64,000 bases of DNA, taken from contig NZ_CP051151.1 in the NCBI RefSeq assembly GCF_013745115.1, forward strand, positions 620,001 to 684,000, written 5' to 3'. The notes beneath the pieces were generated by a model. It did no database searches. It worked only from the letters and a program-made list of their open reading frames with translations, and was not told the DNA's origin. The DNA comes from Hujiaoplasma nucleasis. Its GTDB lineage: Bacteria; Bacillota_I; Bacilli_A; Izemoplasmatales; Hujiaoplasmataceae. The position numbers and the translations under genes are program-made. Positions 34,319 to 42,840 of the stretch are shown here, piece by piece. Positions within the stretch are counted from its first letter, which is position 1, and every line of letters begins with the position of its first letter.

Positions 34319-35215
34319 TTATTCAAAGAAAAATGTATTAAATACTTGTAATTGCCAATCTAAAGTAATTGGATCATTATAAGAAAAACTCGTTCCATCA
34401 ACCACCAATATCCTATCATTTTGGTAGGCATCCGTATTTTGATAAACTGAAGTCGATTCAAAAGACATATCAGCTTCTAAGTGTTTACTTAAGACCACAA
34501 AATCACCCATATAATCTCCAATAACTTCATTAGAAATAGCGTAATATCCAGGACCTAGCGCATTTTCTCTCACGAGTTCAGGCATAGCTAAAGCCATTTC
34601 TTGATATAAGATTTCTGTACCTCTACCCCAATTATTGCCATAAACATACAATTGTTTACCATAGACTTCAACTACAGAAATAGTGGTATTTTCTCCATAG
34701 GTTTCTTTAAATAATTCACCAGCTTCTGAAGCCCTAGTTTTAAAATCTTCAACCCAAGCACGGGCTTGACTTTCTTTATTTAATAATTTAGCAATTTCAA
34801 TGTATTGTTCCAAGTAAGTTAAATTACCATAAGTATAAACAACCGTAGGAGCAATCTCCCTAATTTGATCTAAATTAGCAATACCAGGTTGAGCGATAAT
34901 TAAGTCAGGATTTAAAGCAATAATCCCTTCTACATTATTTTCAGATACCTCTTCGACACCTTGTAAATACTCATCATATCTTTCATTCAAGAAATCCCAA
35001 GAAGTCGCCCCAACCAATTGCCCGCCAGCTGCCAATACGTGACCTGTATTATAAGTAGCTAAAACAACTATCCTTTGAGGATTCTCTGGAACCATAATGG
35101 TTCCTTCTTCTGACTCATATGCGACAAGTGATTGTTCCTGATTTTCTTCATTTTGACAAGCCATGATAAAGAACATAGAAAAAACCACTGTTAAAACAAG
35201 AAATAATTTCTTCAT
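34319..35215 (-). CDS. Iron-siderophore binding lipoprotein
   Basis: 298 residues. The lipobox is FFIMACQ, so the mature protein is tethered outside the membrane. FecB/FhuD-like pattern: NPQRIVVLATYNTGHVLAAGG, EGIIALNPDLIIAQPG and a long central helix. Delivers the ferric ligand to the two permeases. The ligand cannot be told from sequence. Confidence 0.88.
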   Translation of the reverse strand: MKKLFLVLTVVFSMFFIMACQNEENQEQSLVAYESEEGTIMVPENPQRIVVLATYNTGHVLAAGGQLVGATSWDFLNERYDEYLQGVEEVSENNVEGIIALNPDLIIAQPGIANLDQIREIAPTVVYTYGNLTYLEQYIEIAKLLNKESQARAWVEDFKTRASEAGELFKETYGENTTISVVEVYGKQLYVYGNNWGRGTEILYQEMALAMPELVRENALGPGYYAISNEVIGDYMGDFVVLSKHLEADMSFESTSVYQNTDAYQNDRILVVDGTSFSYNDPITLDWQLQVFNTFFFE

Positions 35216-35257
35216 ACCTTTTTTGTATACTCACCCATATAAAGTATACACTCCTCT

Positions 35258-36031
35258 CTAAAGTCTTTTATAATTGTAGGTAATGGGTTTATTGGTTGCT
35301 TGATCAAACATAATGTCCACATCAACTTCAAATACATCTTGAATAATCTTTTTAGTGATTACAGATTCACCTGGACCAGACTTAACAACTTGTCCTTCCT
35401 TAATCGCGATTACATCATCAGAAAAAAAAGCCGCTTGATTAATATCATGTAAAACCATCACAATGGTTTTACCAGCATTTTGATTTAAATCCTTTAACAA
35501 ATGTAAGACATCCAATTGATGAGCAATATCCAAATAAGTCGTTGGTTCATCAAGAAAAATCATTTTAGTTTCTTGAGCCAAAGACATGGCTATCCAAACC
35601 CTCTGTCTTTGTCCACCACTTAATTGATCAATTGATCGATTCTTTAAATCTTCCACATGAGTTAAAGTCATGGCCTTATGGATGGCTAAATGATCTTTTT
35701 CTGATAATTTACCCAAACCCTTTTGATAAGGATACCTTCCATAAGAAATCAATTCAAAAACAGTCAAGCCATTCAAAACATCTTGTGATTGGGGTAAAAA
35801 AGCCAATCGTTTAGCAATATCTTTGGTAGGAATGGTAAACAAATCCTTACCATCTAACAATATTTCCCCTTGAATGGGTTCTAATATTCTAGACATTGCC
35901 TTTAATAAAGTTGACTTACCACACCCATTAGGGCCTATAATCGTGGTTATTTTACCTTCTTTTATTTCTATTGATAAATCTTCAATGACAATATCTTTAT
36001 CATAAGATAATTGTAAGTCTTTGATAACCAT
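35258..36031 (-). CDS. FecE-type ATP-binding protein
   Basis: 257 residues from the ATG at 36031 (GGAGGA site; the longer frame start has none). Walker A GPNGCGKST, signature LSGGQRQRVWIAMSLAQ, Walker B MIFLDEPTTYLD and H-loop VLHDINQA are all intact. Powers import by the two FecCD permeases. First gene of the operon, directly downstream of the palindromic operator region. Confidence 0.93.
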   Translation of the reverse strand: MVIKDLQLSYDKDIVIEDLSIEIKEGKITTIIGPNGCGKSTLLKAMSRILEPIQGEILLDGKDLFTIPTKDIAKRLAFLPQSQDVLNGLTVFELISYGRYPYQKGLGKLSEKDHLAIHKAMTLTHVEDLKNRSIDQLSGGQRQRVWIAMSLAQETKMIFLDEPTTYLDIAHQLDVLHLLKDLNQNAGKTIVMVLHDINQAAFFSDDVIAIKEGQVVKSGPGESVITKKIIQDVFEVDVDIMFDQATNKPITYNYKRL

Positions 36032-36075
36032 CTTCTTCCTCCAATCGAAATAAACTATGAAAATCAAGCAAAGAT

Positions 36076-36130
36076 ATTATAACATGTTAGACATATCTAA
36101 CAAAACAATATCATAATATATTATGATATT
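36076..36130 (-). promoter_or_regulatory. Promoter and two palindromic operators of the iron importer
   Basis: On the minus strand, TTGTTA (36098-36103) and TATAAT (36076-36081) are 16 bases apart. TGTTAGACATATCTAACA (36085-36102), a perfect 7+4+7 inverted repeat, fills the spacer and touches both elements. Just upstream is a perfect 24-base palindrome at 36107-36130 (half-site AATATCATAATA). The first resembles metal-dependent repressor boxes of the DtxR/MntR class, which would shut the operon when metal is plentiful. The repressor is not in this window. Confidence 0.65.
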
Positions 36131-36174
36131 TTTGAGGATTATTAAAAATTATTAAAACGAATTTATTATAAAGA

Positions 36175-36203
36175 AAAAAAACAGATTTTTTCATCTGTTT
36201 TTT
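36175..36203 (-). terminator. Terminator of the FUSC-type gene
   Basis: AAAACAGAT...ATCTGTTTT with a T run on the minus strand, overlapping the end of the gene. Confidence 0.7.
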
Positions 36204-37597
36204 GAGTTTTTAATCTTTTTTAAAAGCATCTTATAATCCCTAGCATAATAAAGCTTCCTAATCATTCTAACAACACCATCAGCTTGATCAATAGGAATCA
36301 AATAATCTGCCTTAGCTTTAACCTCTTCATCCGCACTTGCTAAAGCAAATGAAAAATCACTTAAGGACATCATTTCTAAGTCATATGACTTAGATGCAAA
36401 GCTAATTAGAAATTCATTAGGATTTTTACTTACAAAAGCTTTCAAGGCTTCTTTTTTCGAAATATCTGACTTATATATTTTTAAAAAATAATAGGATGAC
36501 CCCTCTTCATAAGCATAAATTTGACAAGATATATAAGCCCTATAATAATCAAGCAAATCCTTCTTATATTGATGAACCTTATCAAGTGTATCAATTAAAA
36601 CATAATATACAACATCTTCATTAAAATCGATTTTCCCCTTAATATGATTTCTAAAATAATCATTCTTACGATCATAATAGAATTTCTCTTCTAAGTCATT
36701 TTCAAAGTCAGTATGATAAATAGACAAGGCTTGATCAATAATGGTATAAGTAAAAACATTTCTATTTATTGATGAAAAATAAGCATCAATACCGATTTGA
36801 GCACTTTTCTTAATATATTTGATATCAAGAAATTTCTCCTTAACAATATCATATTTAACAGCTCCATTCATAATCATCAACTCATTCTTTAAGGGTAAAC
36901 CATATAAAATCCTAGATAAAGATGAGGGTGTACGGGTCGTTGAAATAGTAAAATTAAGTCCATCATTTAATAAAGCACTTAAATGATATTGGCTATAAGA
37001 TGATAAAGACTTCTCTTTATTAAGCAAACAAGCATCTAAGGCAGAAACAAATAAAATATTCTTATTTCTATGATGATGAACATGAAGATTATTTATCCCT
37101 AAAGTCACTAAAACCCCGATAATGGTAGATGAAATTCGATTGACTGCAAAAGCAACCACTGGTAAATCATTTCTTAAAGAAATGGTGACAGATAAATAAG
37201 TTAAGGCAGCGACAAATACCAAATCCTTAATCTTAAATTTAACTAAAAAGTAAATTAAAATAATAATGAAGATACTCGTTAAGATATATAAGACAAACAT
37301 GTTGATAATCAAGCCATATTGATCAATAATGATATTACTTAAAAAAGTCTCATATATTAAAATAATGACCATGCCAAAAAGCCCACCAACTATAGAACCT
37401 AAGGCTCTGATTCTAGCCAAAGCAAATGACTGAGAAAACTCTCTTTGCATAGAATAAACAGCCGCTATAGAAGCAAAAAAAGGTGAATACCAAGTATTGG
37501 CAAAGTTTGGTGAAATCAAGTATAAAATAATATTAATTAAAAAAGTAATAAAAACAGCCACAGCTGTTTTAATGGTTCTCAAACCAATTTTAGGCAT
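36191..37597 (-). CDS. FUSC / aromatic acid exporter family membrane protein
   Basis: 468 residues from the ATG at 37597 (GGAGAG site). The N-terminal 165 residues hold about six membrane helices with the family pattern RTIKTAVAVFITFLI and ALARIRALGSIVGGLFGMVI. The C-terminal 300 residues are cytoplasmic and include many Lys/Tyr-rich helices. Proteins of this type are putative efflux components for aromatic or organic acids. Substrate unknown. Residues SALDACLLNK to SRILYGLPLK have a hydrolase-like look (TTRTPSSLSRILYG), as in HAD/Cof-type tails, so the C-terminus may be enzymatic. That last point is tentative. Confidence 0.65.
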   Translation of the reverse strand: MPKIGLRTIKTAVAVFITFLINIILYLISPNFANTWYSPFFASIAAVYSMQREFSQSFALARIRALGSIVGGLFGMVIILIYETFLSNIIIDQYGLIINMFVLYILTSIFIIILIYFLVKFKIKDLVFVAALTYLSVTISLRNDLPVVAFAVNRISSTIIGVLVTLGINNLHVHHHRNKNILFVSALDACLLNKEKSLSSYSQYHLSALLNDGLNFTISTTRTPSSLSRILYGLPLKNELMIMNGAVKYDIVKEKFLDIKYIKKSAQIGIDAYFSSINRNVFTYTIIDQALSIYHTDFENDLEEKFYYDRKNDYFRNHIKGKIDFNEDVVYYVLIDTLDKVHQYKKDLLDYYRAYISCQIYAYEEGSSYYFLKIYKSDISKKEALKAFVSKNPNEFLISFASKSYDLEMMSLSDFSFALASADEEVKAKADYLIPIDQADGVVRMIRKLYYARDYKMLLKKIKNSKNR

Positions 37598-37612
37598 ATT
37601 CTCTCCAAAGGA

Positions 37613-37640
37613 AAAGACAGAAATCAATCTGTCTTATTTT
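37613..37640. terminator. Bidirectional terminator
   Basis: AAGACAG (37614-37620) pairs with CTGTCTT (37629-37635), with T-rich sequence on both strands. Placed after the methyltransferase gene (minus strand). Confidence 0.6.
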
Positions 37641-37724
37641 TTTAACAATGATTCGATTAAATTATACTCCTATTTCCTTGTTTTACAAGAAAAAAGTAAG
37701 TGAATATATAAAAAATAAATTTCT

Positions 37725-38516
37725 TTACAATACACTAGCTTTTATAGAAAAAGACATGGGTAATTTATTCCTAAACTTAGGATATATATATAAACCTTTA
37801 TCTATTGCTTCCATACGACCATTATTCCAAAATAAGGTATCATACTCATGCAAATACTCTATTTTTAAACCCGCTTTAATTAAAGCATTAATGATATCAG
37901 ACAAAGTATGGTTCCACCAATAATTTTCAGAATACATTGTTTGGCTTGCATAACCACCAATTTCATAAGCCATATCTGCTTTTGCATTAAAATAATCATA
38001 TTTTAAAATTAATTCTTGCTTGGCTAATTTTTCTTCATCAAATGTATGGAAAAATGGATGAGAATCATAGATATAAAAATACCCATCATCCTTTAATAAA
38101 GACCTAACAACCCTTGCCCATTGATCTAAGTCAGGCAACCAACCCAACACACCCTCAGATGTAAAGACTATATCGTATTTATCTTTATGGATTTTTTCTA
38201 ATGATAAAACATCTGATTCAATAAAAGACACCATATCCATCTTAAAATCATGTTTTAATAAATTAGCATACTTGATATTTTCATTGGATAAATCAACCCC
38301 AACAACCTTAGATAAGCCAAGTCTAGCTAAAGAAATGGTATCTGCCCCAGTATTACATTGTAAATGAATTAATGATCGACCTTGAACATCACCCAGTTCC
38401 CTAAGAATATTCTTATTTAATAAAGTCTCCCTAGAAGACAACTCTTTTTTAAAATGTTCATAGTGATCTTTAGACAATTGATTCCAAGCTATTTTGTTTT
38501 TCTCTATTTCTTTCAT
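37725..38516 (-). CDS. SAM-dependent methyltransferase
   Basis: 263 residues. Class I Rossmann motifs: motif I variant LIHLQCNTGADTISLARLG (about 49-67), VVGVDLSNENI with the SAM-binding Asp, and DIVFTSEGVLGWL. Similar proteins act on small molecules, but the substrate is unknown. Single gene. Confidence 0.8.
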   Translation of the reverse strand: MKEIEKNKIAWNQLSKDHYEHFKKELSSRETLLNKNILRELGDVQGRSLIHLQCNTGADTISLARLGLSKVVGVDLSNENIKYANLLKHDFKMDMVSFIESDVLSLEKIHKDKYDIVFTSEGVLGWLPDLDQWARVVRSLLKDDGYFYIYDSHPFFHTFDEEKLAKQELILKYDYFNAKADMAYEIGGYASQTMYSENYWWNHTLSDIINALIKAGLKIEYLHEYDTLFWNNGRMEAIDKGLYIYPKFRNKLPMSFSIKASVL

Positions 38517-38582
38517 AATGACCTCTTTTCAAAGCCATTATACTATAGAACACTAAGAAGGAAAACACTTTTTTTATAGGAA

Positions 38583-38612
38583 AAATAAAAGCAAGGATAT
38601 CCTTGCTTTTAA
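38583..38612 (-). terminator. Terminator of the mscS gene
   Basis: AAAAGCAAGG...CCTTGCTTTT with A/T runs on both sides. It stands directly after the stop codon. Confidence 0.8.
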
Positions 38613-39658
38613 TTTTGTGATTCGCTAATTTCTTTTGATTTCTCTTTTTGTTCTTCTAAAAAGTCTTTAACTTTTTCTTTATCTTTATGACTTAACTTAG
38701 ATGCCTCTGAATCATTTAAATTTGCAATCGTAACCGTTTGATAAGGAATAGAAATTTTAAATTCATCAAAGATAATCTTTATTTGTCTTCTTAAATCCCT
38801 TTCAACTTGATAACGGTTTTCTTCATCTACCTTAGCCACGAACCTTAATTCAATACCAGAAGCTTTAAAGGCATTAACACCCTTATAAAAAGGACCTTCT
38901 ATAATGTCTTTAACTTGTTTTTGGATTCTTTCAATGTTTTTACCAATCACTAATTCAACTTGCTCAATGGATTCATCATAGGATATTTCCACATCCACAA
39001 CCGCCACTGATAAATCAACAGTCATATTAATTAACGATCTAATTTCTGAATTATTAATGATTTTAACATTACCAGCGATGTCTTTAATCTTAGTGGTTCT
39101 TAAACCAATAGATTCTACAGTCCCCCGATAATCATCTAAAACCACGACATCTCCAACTTGATAATCACCTTCAAAGACTATAAATAAGCCACTGACGATA
39201 TCAGCAATTAATGATTGGGCACCCAAACCTAACAATAAAGCTAAAATCCCTAATCCAGCAAGTAAAGACCTGACATTGATACCCCATTCAACCAATATAA
39301 TAATGACCAAGGCAAAAAATGATATATATTTGATTAAAGAATCAATTAATTTACCTGCTGTTTTTGCTTTTTTACCAAAGATAAAAAACTTAGAAACAAG
39401 ATAGCGAATTAAATGAGTTGCCATGATAATAATAACTATCCAAATGATTGACTTAATGATAGGATCCAGATGATTATCAAACCAAGATCCTATCGACTGA
39501 AAACCACCTTCACTAGTTCCAATAATTAAAGCTAAACGACTGCCTTTTCCAAAAATATTTCCTGCAAATACTAGAATCAAAATAAATAAAGCACTTAAAG
39601 CCCAGGGTAATACTTTTTTTAGTAAAACTTTTTTATCAATATTCTTAAAATCCATCAT
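38609..39658 (-). CDS. mscS: MscS-type mechanosensitive channel
   Basis: 349 residues. Four to five membrane helices. The pore-lining helix and beta domain are clear: GILALLLGLGAQSLIADIVSG, FEGDYQVGDVVVLDDYRGTV, GLRTTKIKDIAGNVKIINNS. The C-terminus is charged. Opens under membrane tension to release solutes on osmotic downshift. Starts 8 bases after the upstream gene, so the two are co-transcribed. Confidence 0.92.
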   Translation of the reverse strand: MMDFKNIDKKVLLKKVLPWALSALFILILVFAGNIFGKGSRLALIIGTSEGGFQSIGSWFDNHLDPIIKSIIWIVIIIMATHLIRYLVSKFFIFGKKAKTAGKLIDSLIKYISFFALVIIILVEWGINVRSLLAGLGILALLLGLGAQSLIADIVSGLFIVFEGDYQVGDVVVLDDYRGTVESIGLRTTKIKDIAGNVKIINNSEIRSLINMTVDLSVAVVDVEISYDESIEQVELVIGKNIERIQKQVKDIIEGPFYKGVNAFKASGIELRFVAKVDEENRYQVERDLRRQIKIIFDEFKISIPYQTVTIANLNDSEASKLSHKDKEKVKDFLEEQKEKSKEISESQN

Positions 39659-39666
39659 CTTCTCCC

Positions 39667-40506
39667 CTATTCATAATATACATCGTTTATTACAATCAAT
39701 TCACCTTCATTTAACGGATGTCTTGATTTTGCACTAATCTTAATTTGAAAATAAAATACCTCACCAAACTTAGACATATCAATAGAACCACCATATTTTG
39801 AATTTGATAATGCTTCTATATAATATATTTGATCATCAATAATGATATGATATTGAAAATCATATAAAAAATAATTCGGATCATTAAAACTTACATAAAG
39901 ATACAAACTTTGATTGACCAAATCACTATAATATGAAAAATATGATAGTTCTGGTGGTGGCATATCTTCTACATTCACTAAAGTCAATGTATGAATACTA
40001 TCTTCATAGATTTTATATCCATCTTCATCAAAGACCTCAAGTTTATACCAATAATCATCCATTAAACCAAAGAACTCAATATAATACTCTGGTAAATAAT
40101 ATTCACTTTCATATTCAGTAAACTCTTCTTGAAAATGATCTTCATAAGGTATAATTTCATAAATAGATTCATAATCATAGCCAGAGACTTTGACACTAGC
40201 CAAACCATCATATCTAACCAGTAAGGTTAAATGATGGTAACCAAGATCATAGATTTCTAAATCTATAGATGATCCTGATCTTTCCGCCGCTAAAACAATG
40301 ACAGGTGCCGCCACAACGATCACAAAGGCAGACTTCATAAAATGCGTAAAATTTTTAAAAATACCTTTTTTATCTTTATGTTTTGAACTTGCCTTAGTAT
40401 TTATATTTACATCATCATTTCTAATCAAAAGTTCCTGATAAGTCTGATACTCATCTGGTGGTCTTTGTAAGTCTCTAAATTGATACTCATCTTTTGACAT
40501 AGACAC
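39667..40506 (-). CDS. Single-pass membrane protein with beta-rich outer domain
   Basis: 279 residues. A charged cytoplasmic N-terminus (1-55), one membrane helix (AFVIVVAAPVIVLAA, about 60-74), and an outer beta-rich region rich in Tyr and acidic residues that resembles tandem Ig or Fn3 modules. No family recognised. Co-transcribed with mscS. Confidence 0.6.
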   Translation of the reverse strand: MSMSKDEYQFRDLQRPPDEYQTYQELLIRNDDVNINTKASSKHKDKKGIFKNFTHFMKSAFVIVVAAPVIVLAAERSGSSIDLEIYDLGYHHLTLLVRYDGLASVKVSGYDYESIYEIIPYEDHFQEEFTEYESEYYLPEYYIEFFGLMDDYWYKLEVFDEDGYKIYEDSIHTLTLVNVEDMPPPELSYFSYYSDLVNQSLYLYVSFNDPNYFLYDFQYHIIIDDQIYYIEALSNSKYGGSIDMSKFGEVFYFQIKISAKSRHPLNEGELIVINDVYYE

Positions 40507-40624
40507 CTCCTCTACTTAATTTATTATAATCTATTTATAGAATTCTTAAAGATTATCTCAAATTATATTGTTGAATTTATATATTTTTTAAAGAAAATTC
40601 TTGTGATTATGATAAAAATGCAAA

Positions 40625-40655
40625 AAAGAAAGCTATAAGAATAATCTTATAACTT
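40625..40655 (-). terminator. Terminator of the ABC-F gene
   Basis: GAAAGTTATAAG pairs with CTTATAGCTTTC, followed by TTTTTT on the minus strand. Confidence 0.85.
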
Positions 40656-40662
40656 TCCCTTG

Positions 40663-42171
40663 TTAAATTTCAACTAAAGCATCTTCTCTTAACTCAAAGA
40701 TACGATCAAAAACGGATTCAATAAATAGACGATCATGACTAACTGCTAATATAGCCCCTTGGTATTGTAAAAACAAATCATAAATTTCATCTTGATTTAT
40801 AGGAGATATATTTCTCGTTGGTTCATCTAAGATGATTATTTCAGATTCAATAGATACCATAAGCAATAATAAAATCTTTAACTTTTGACCTTCACTTAAG
40901 TCTTCACACTTAGCTTCCATCTCATCTCTTTTAAAACCCAATTGACCTAAAATTTGTCTAATTCTATAATCAGGATATTTACTTTGTTTTTTGTTAAGAT
41001 ATTCAATAACACTCATACCTCTTTCTAATAGTTCCATATAATCTTGAGGAATATATGCATAGTGAATACCTTGTTGGTCCAAATATTTTATGATGGCTTT
41101 TATAAGCGTACTTTTTCCAACTCCATTTTGCCCATAAATCACACAAGCCTCATTACCTCTTAAGTTTAAATAGATGCGTTCAATGGTATTATGATTTGGA
41201 AGAAGAAAATGATTGATATCAATTTCAATGATACGTTTCTTATGATTGATTTTGCTTTCCCCATCAAAAAAGATATGCATAGGTTCTTCTAATTCGGGTA
41301 TATCAATCCAGGTTTCTTTTTCTTTTAAAAATCTTGATTCTTGACTTTTTAAAGATTTTATCTTCTTCTTTAATAATCTAGCTAGTTCAGGATTTCTAAC
41401 AGCTTGGTTTTGCTGGTATTCAACTTTTTGATAGATCTGCCTAAACTTTTTCATCTTTGCTTGATAATCAGATCTTTGTTTCCTAGCGATTTGTAAATCT
41501 GATTCATATTTTCTAAAATACAAATTCTTATAATCCTTATATTTTCCCCTATATACAAAAGTTTTACATAGCATTTGCTTATGGACATGTTGTAAATGAA
41601 TTATACCATTTGCCACATTTTCTAATAAGCGTTGGTCATGCGAAATAAAGAACAAAGGAATTTGTGTGTGATTCATAAAATTTTCTAAAAACTCAATGGT
41701 TTGAAAATCTAAATCATTAGATGGTTCATCTAATAAAAGAATATCGGGCTTTCTAGCTATAGCCAAAGCTAAAGCACACTTGACCTTTTCTCCGCCTGAT
41801 AAAGTATTGATGTGTCTATCAATGATGGTATTATAATCTAAAGCAAATAAAGCTAAAGTTTTTCTTAAATCTGCTTGAATTCTAAAAATATCATCTTGCT
41901 TATAAAAATATTCATACAATGTATATAAATTCCATCTATTTGAGATGTTTTGATCAACATAGACTATTTTAGTATGACATATAACTTCTCCTTCATAGTC
42001 TATATAATTTAAAGGAAATCCAGCCAATAGTTTTAATAAAGTAGATTTACCTGTTCCTTCAGAACCTATGATGGCAATTTTATCATTTTCTTGTAAAGTA
42101 AAATTTAAATTATGAATCATTTCATAATCAAAAACATTATCTTTGATTGATAAATTTTTTATTGTTAGCAT
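40663..42171 (-). CDS. ABC-F ATPase, likely ribosome-protection type
   Basis: 502 residues with two ABC domains and no membrane part. First: GSEGTGKST, LSGGEKVKCALALA, ILLLDEPSNDLD. Second: GQNGVGKST, LSEGQKLKILLLL, IIILDEPTRNIS. The linker between them (about 195-270) is long and basic (KKKIKSLKSQESRFLKEKE), as in proteins that enter the ribosomal E site. Antibiotic-resistance ABC-F proteins dislodge drugs from the ribosome. The leader with a 3-codon ORF and alternative hairpins supports an inducible resistance role. A general translation factor is the alternative. Confidence 0.85.
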   Translation of the reverse strand: MLTIKNLSIKDNVFDYEMIHNLNFTLQENDKIAIIGSEGTGKSTLLKLLAGFPLNYIDYEGEVICHTKIVYVDQNISNRWNLYTLYEYFYKQDDIFRIQADLRKTLALFALDYNTIIDRHINTLSGGEKVKCALALAIARKPDILLLDEPSNDLDFQTIEFLENFMNHTQIPLFFISHDQRLLENVANGIIHLQHVHKQMLCKTFVYRGKYKDYKNLYFRKYESDLQIARKQRSDYQAKMKKFRQIYQKVEYQQNQAVRNPELARLLKKKIKSLKSQESRFLKEKETWIDIPELEEPMHIFFDGESKINHKKRIIEIDINHFLLPNHNTIERIYLNLRGNEACVIYGQNGVGKSTLIKAIIKYLDQQGIHYAYIPQDYMELLERGMSVIEYLNKKQSKYPDYRIRQILGQLGFKRDEMEAKCEDLSEGQKLKILLLLMVSIESEIIILDEPTRNISPINQDEIYDLFLQYQGAILAVSHDRLFIESVFDRIFELREDALVEI

Positions 42172-42180
42172 TCTTATTCT

Positions 42181-42254
42181 CCTTAGTGGTATTTGTTTAC
42201 AATTTTCCCACTAAAGTATCTTTAGCAGGATAAAATTATTTGTTCATTTTATCC
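42181..42254 (-). promoter_or_regulatory. Attenuator-like leader of the ABC-F gene
   Basis: Three overlapping hairpins. A: GGATAAAA (42228-42235) with TTTTATCC (42247-42254), holding a 3-codon ORF in its loop. B: 42206-42230, arms CTAAAG/CTTTAG extended by TCC/GGA. C: CCTTAGTGG (42181-42189) with CCACTAAAG (42208-42216); C contains the AAGG of the gene's ribosome binding site. B and C cannot coexist. Ribosome occupancy of the short ORF would open A, favour full B and free the site. Confidence 0.6.
42236..42247 (-). CDS. Three-codon leader ORF (Met-Asn-Lys)
   Basis: ATGAACAAATAA preceded by AAGGAGGGA, a far better ribosome binding site than a chance ORF would have. It lies 65 bases upstream of the ABC-F start. 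Very short upstream ORFs that sense stalled ribosomes are known for several ABC-F resistance genes. Confidence 0.55.
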   Translation of the reverse strand: MNK

Positions 42255-42268
42255 CTCCTTCTATATAA

Positions 42269-42703
42269 TTATTCTTTTTGAAAAAGTTGAATCATTTCTT
42301 GAATATCTGACTCTCTCTTATGAGACTTCCAATTTATTGATCTTTCATGTCTAACGACACCATTTTTCTTATGAATGATCTGACGCATTTGTTTTAAAGC
42401 TTGAATGCCTCCCAACCAAGCAAAACGAAAATGATGGGTCACAAACAAATCGATAGTTTTCCCTCTTAAGTCATCTAAGGATTCTAAATAAGCTTTCATA
42501 ATCCTACATGCCTGAAAACCATGAACTGGACAAGCAAAAATGATATGGTCAACATTTCTAATATCAGGTTTTTCAAGTAAAACAATATGTTTTTGATTAG
42601 GGTCTTGAGACTGTGCCTTAATCATTTTAGCTTGAATATCAAATCTCTTAACAACGGACTCAGTGTTTTGAGTCTTTGAATAATAAACAATCATTGATTC
42701 CAT
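42269..42703 (-). CDS. Flavodoxin-like protein
   Basis: 144 residues from the ATG at 42703, chosen for AAGGAGG. The FMN phosphate loop pattern YYSKTQNTESV, then FACPVHGFQACRIMKAYL and DLFVTHHFRFAWLGGIQAL, fits the flavodoxin fold. Probably an electron carrier or quinone/flavin reductase. It precedes the ABC-F leader on the same strand and may be co-transcribed. Confidence 0.75.
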   Translation of the reverse strand: MESMIVYYSKTQNTESVVKRFDIQAKMIKAQSQDPNQKHIVLLEKPDIRNVDHIIFACPVHGFQACRIMKAYLESLDDLRGKTIDLFVTHHFRFAWLGGIQALKQMRQIIHKKNGVVRHERSINWKSHKRESDIQEMIQLFQKE

Positions 42704-42840
42704 AAGAACCTCCTTAAAGAATACTCTCTTCATAACTTTATTATATAATATTTAATAAATAAAGGAAATATTATCTTTATCTAAGCAGGACCATTAAAAA
42801 AACAAATGGCTTATGATAAACTATAGAAAAGAGGTGACCT

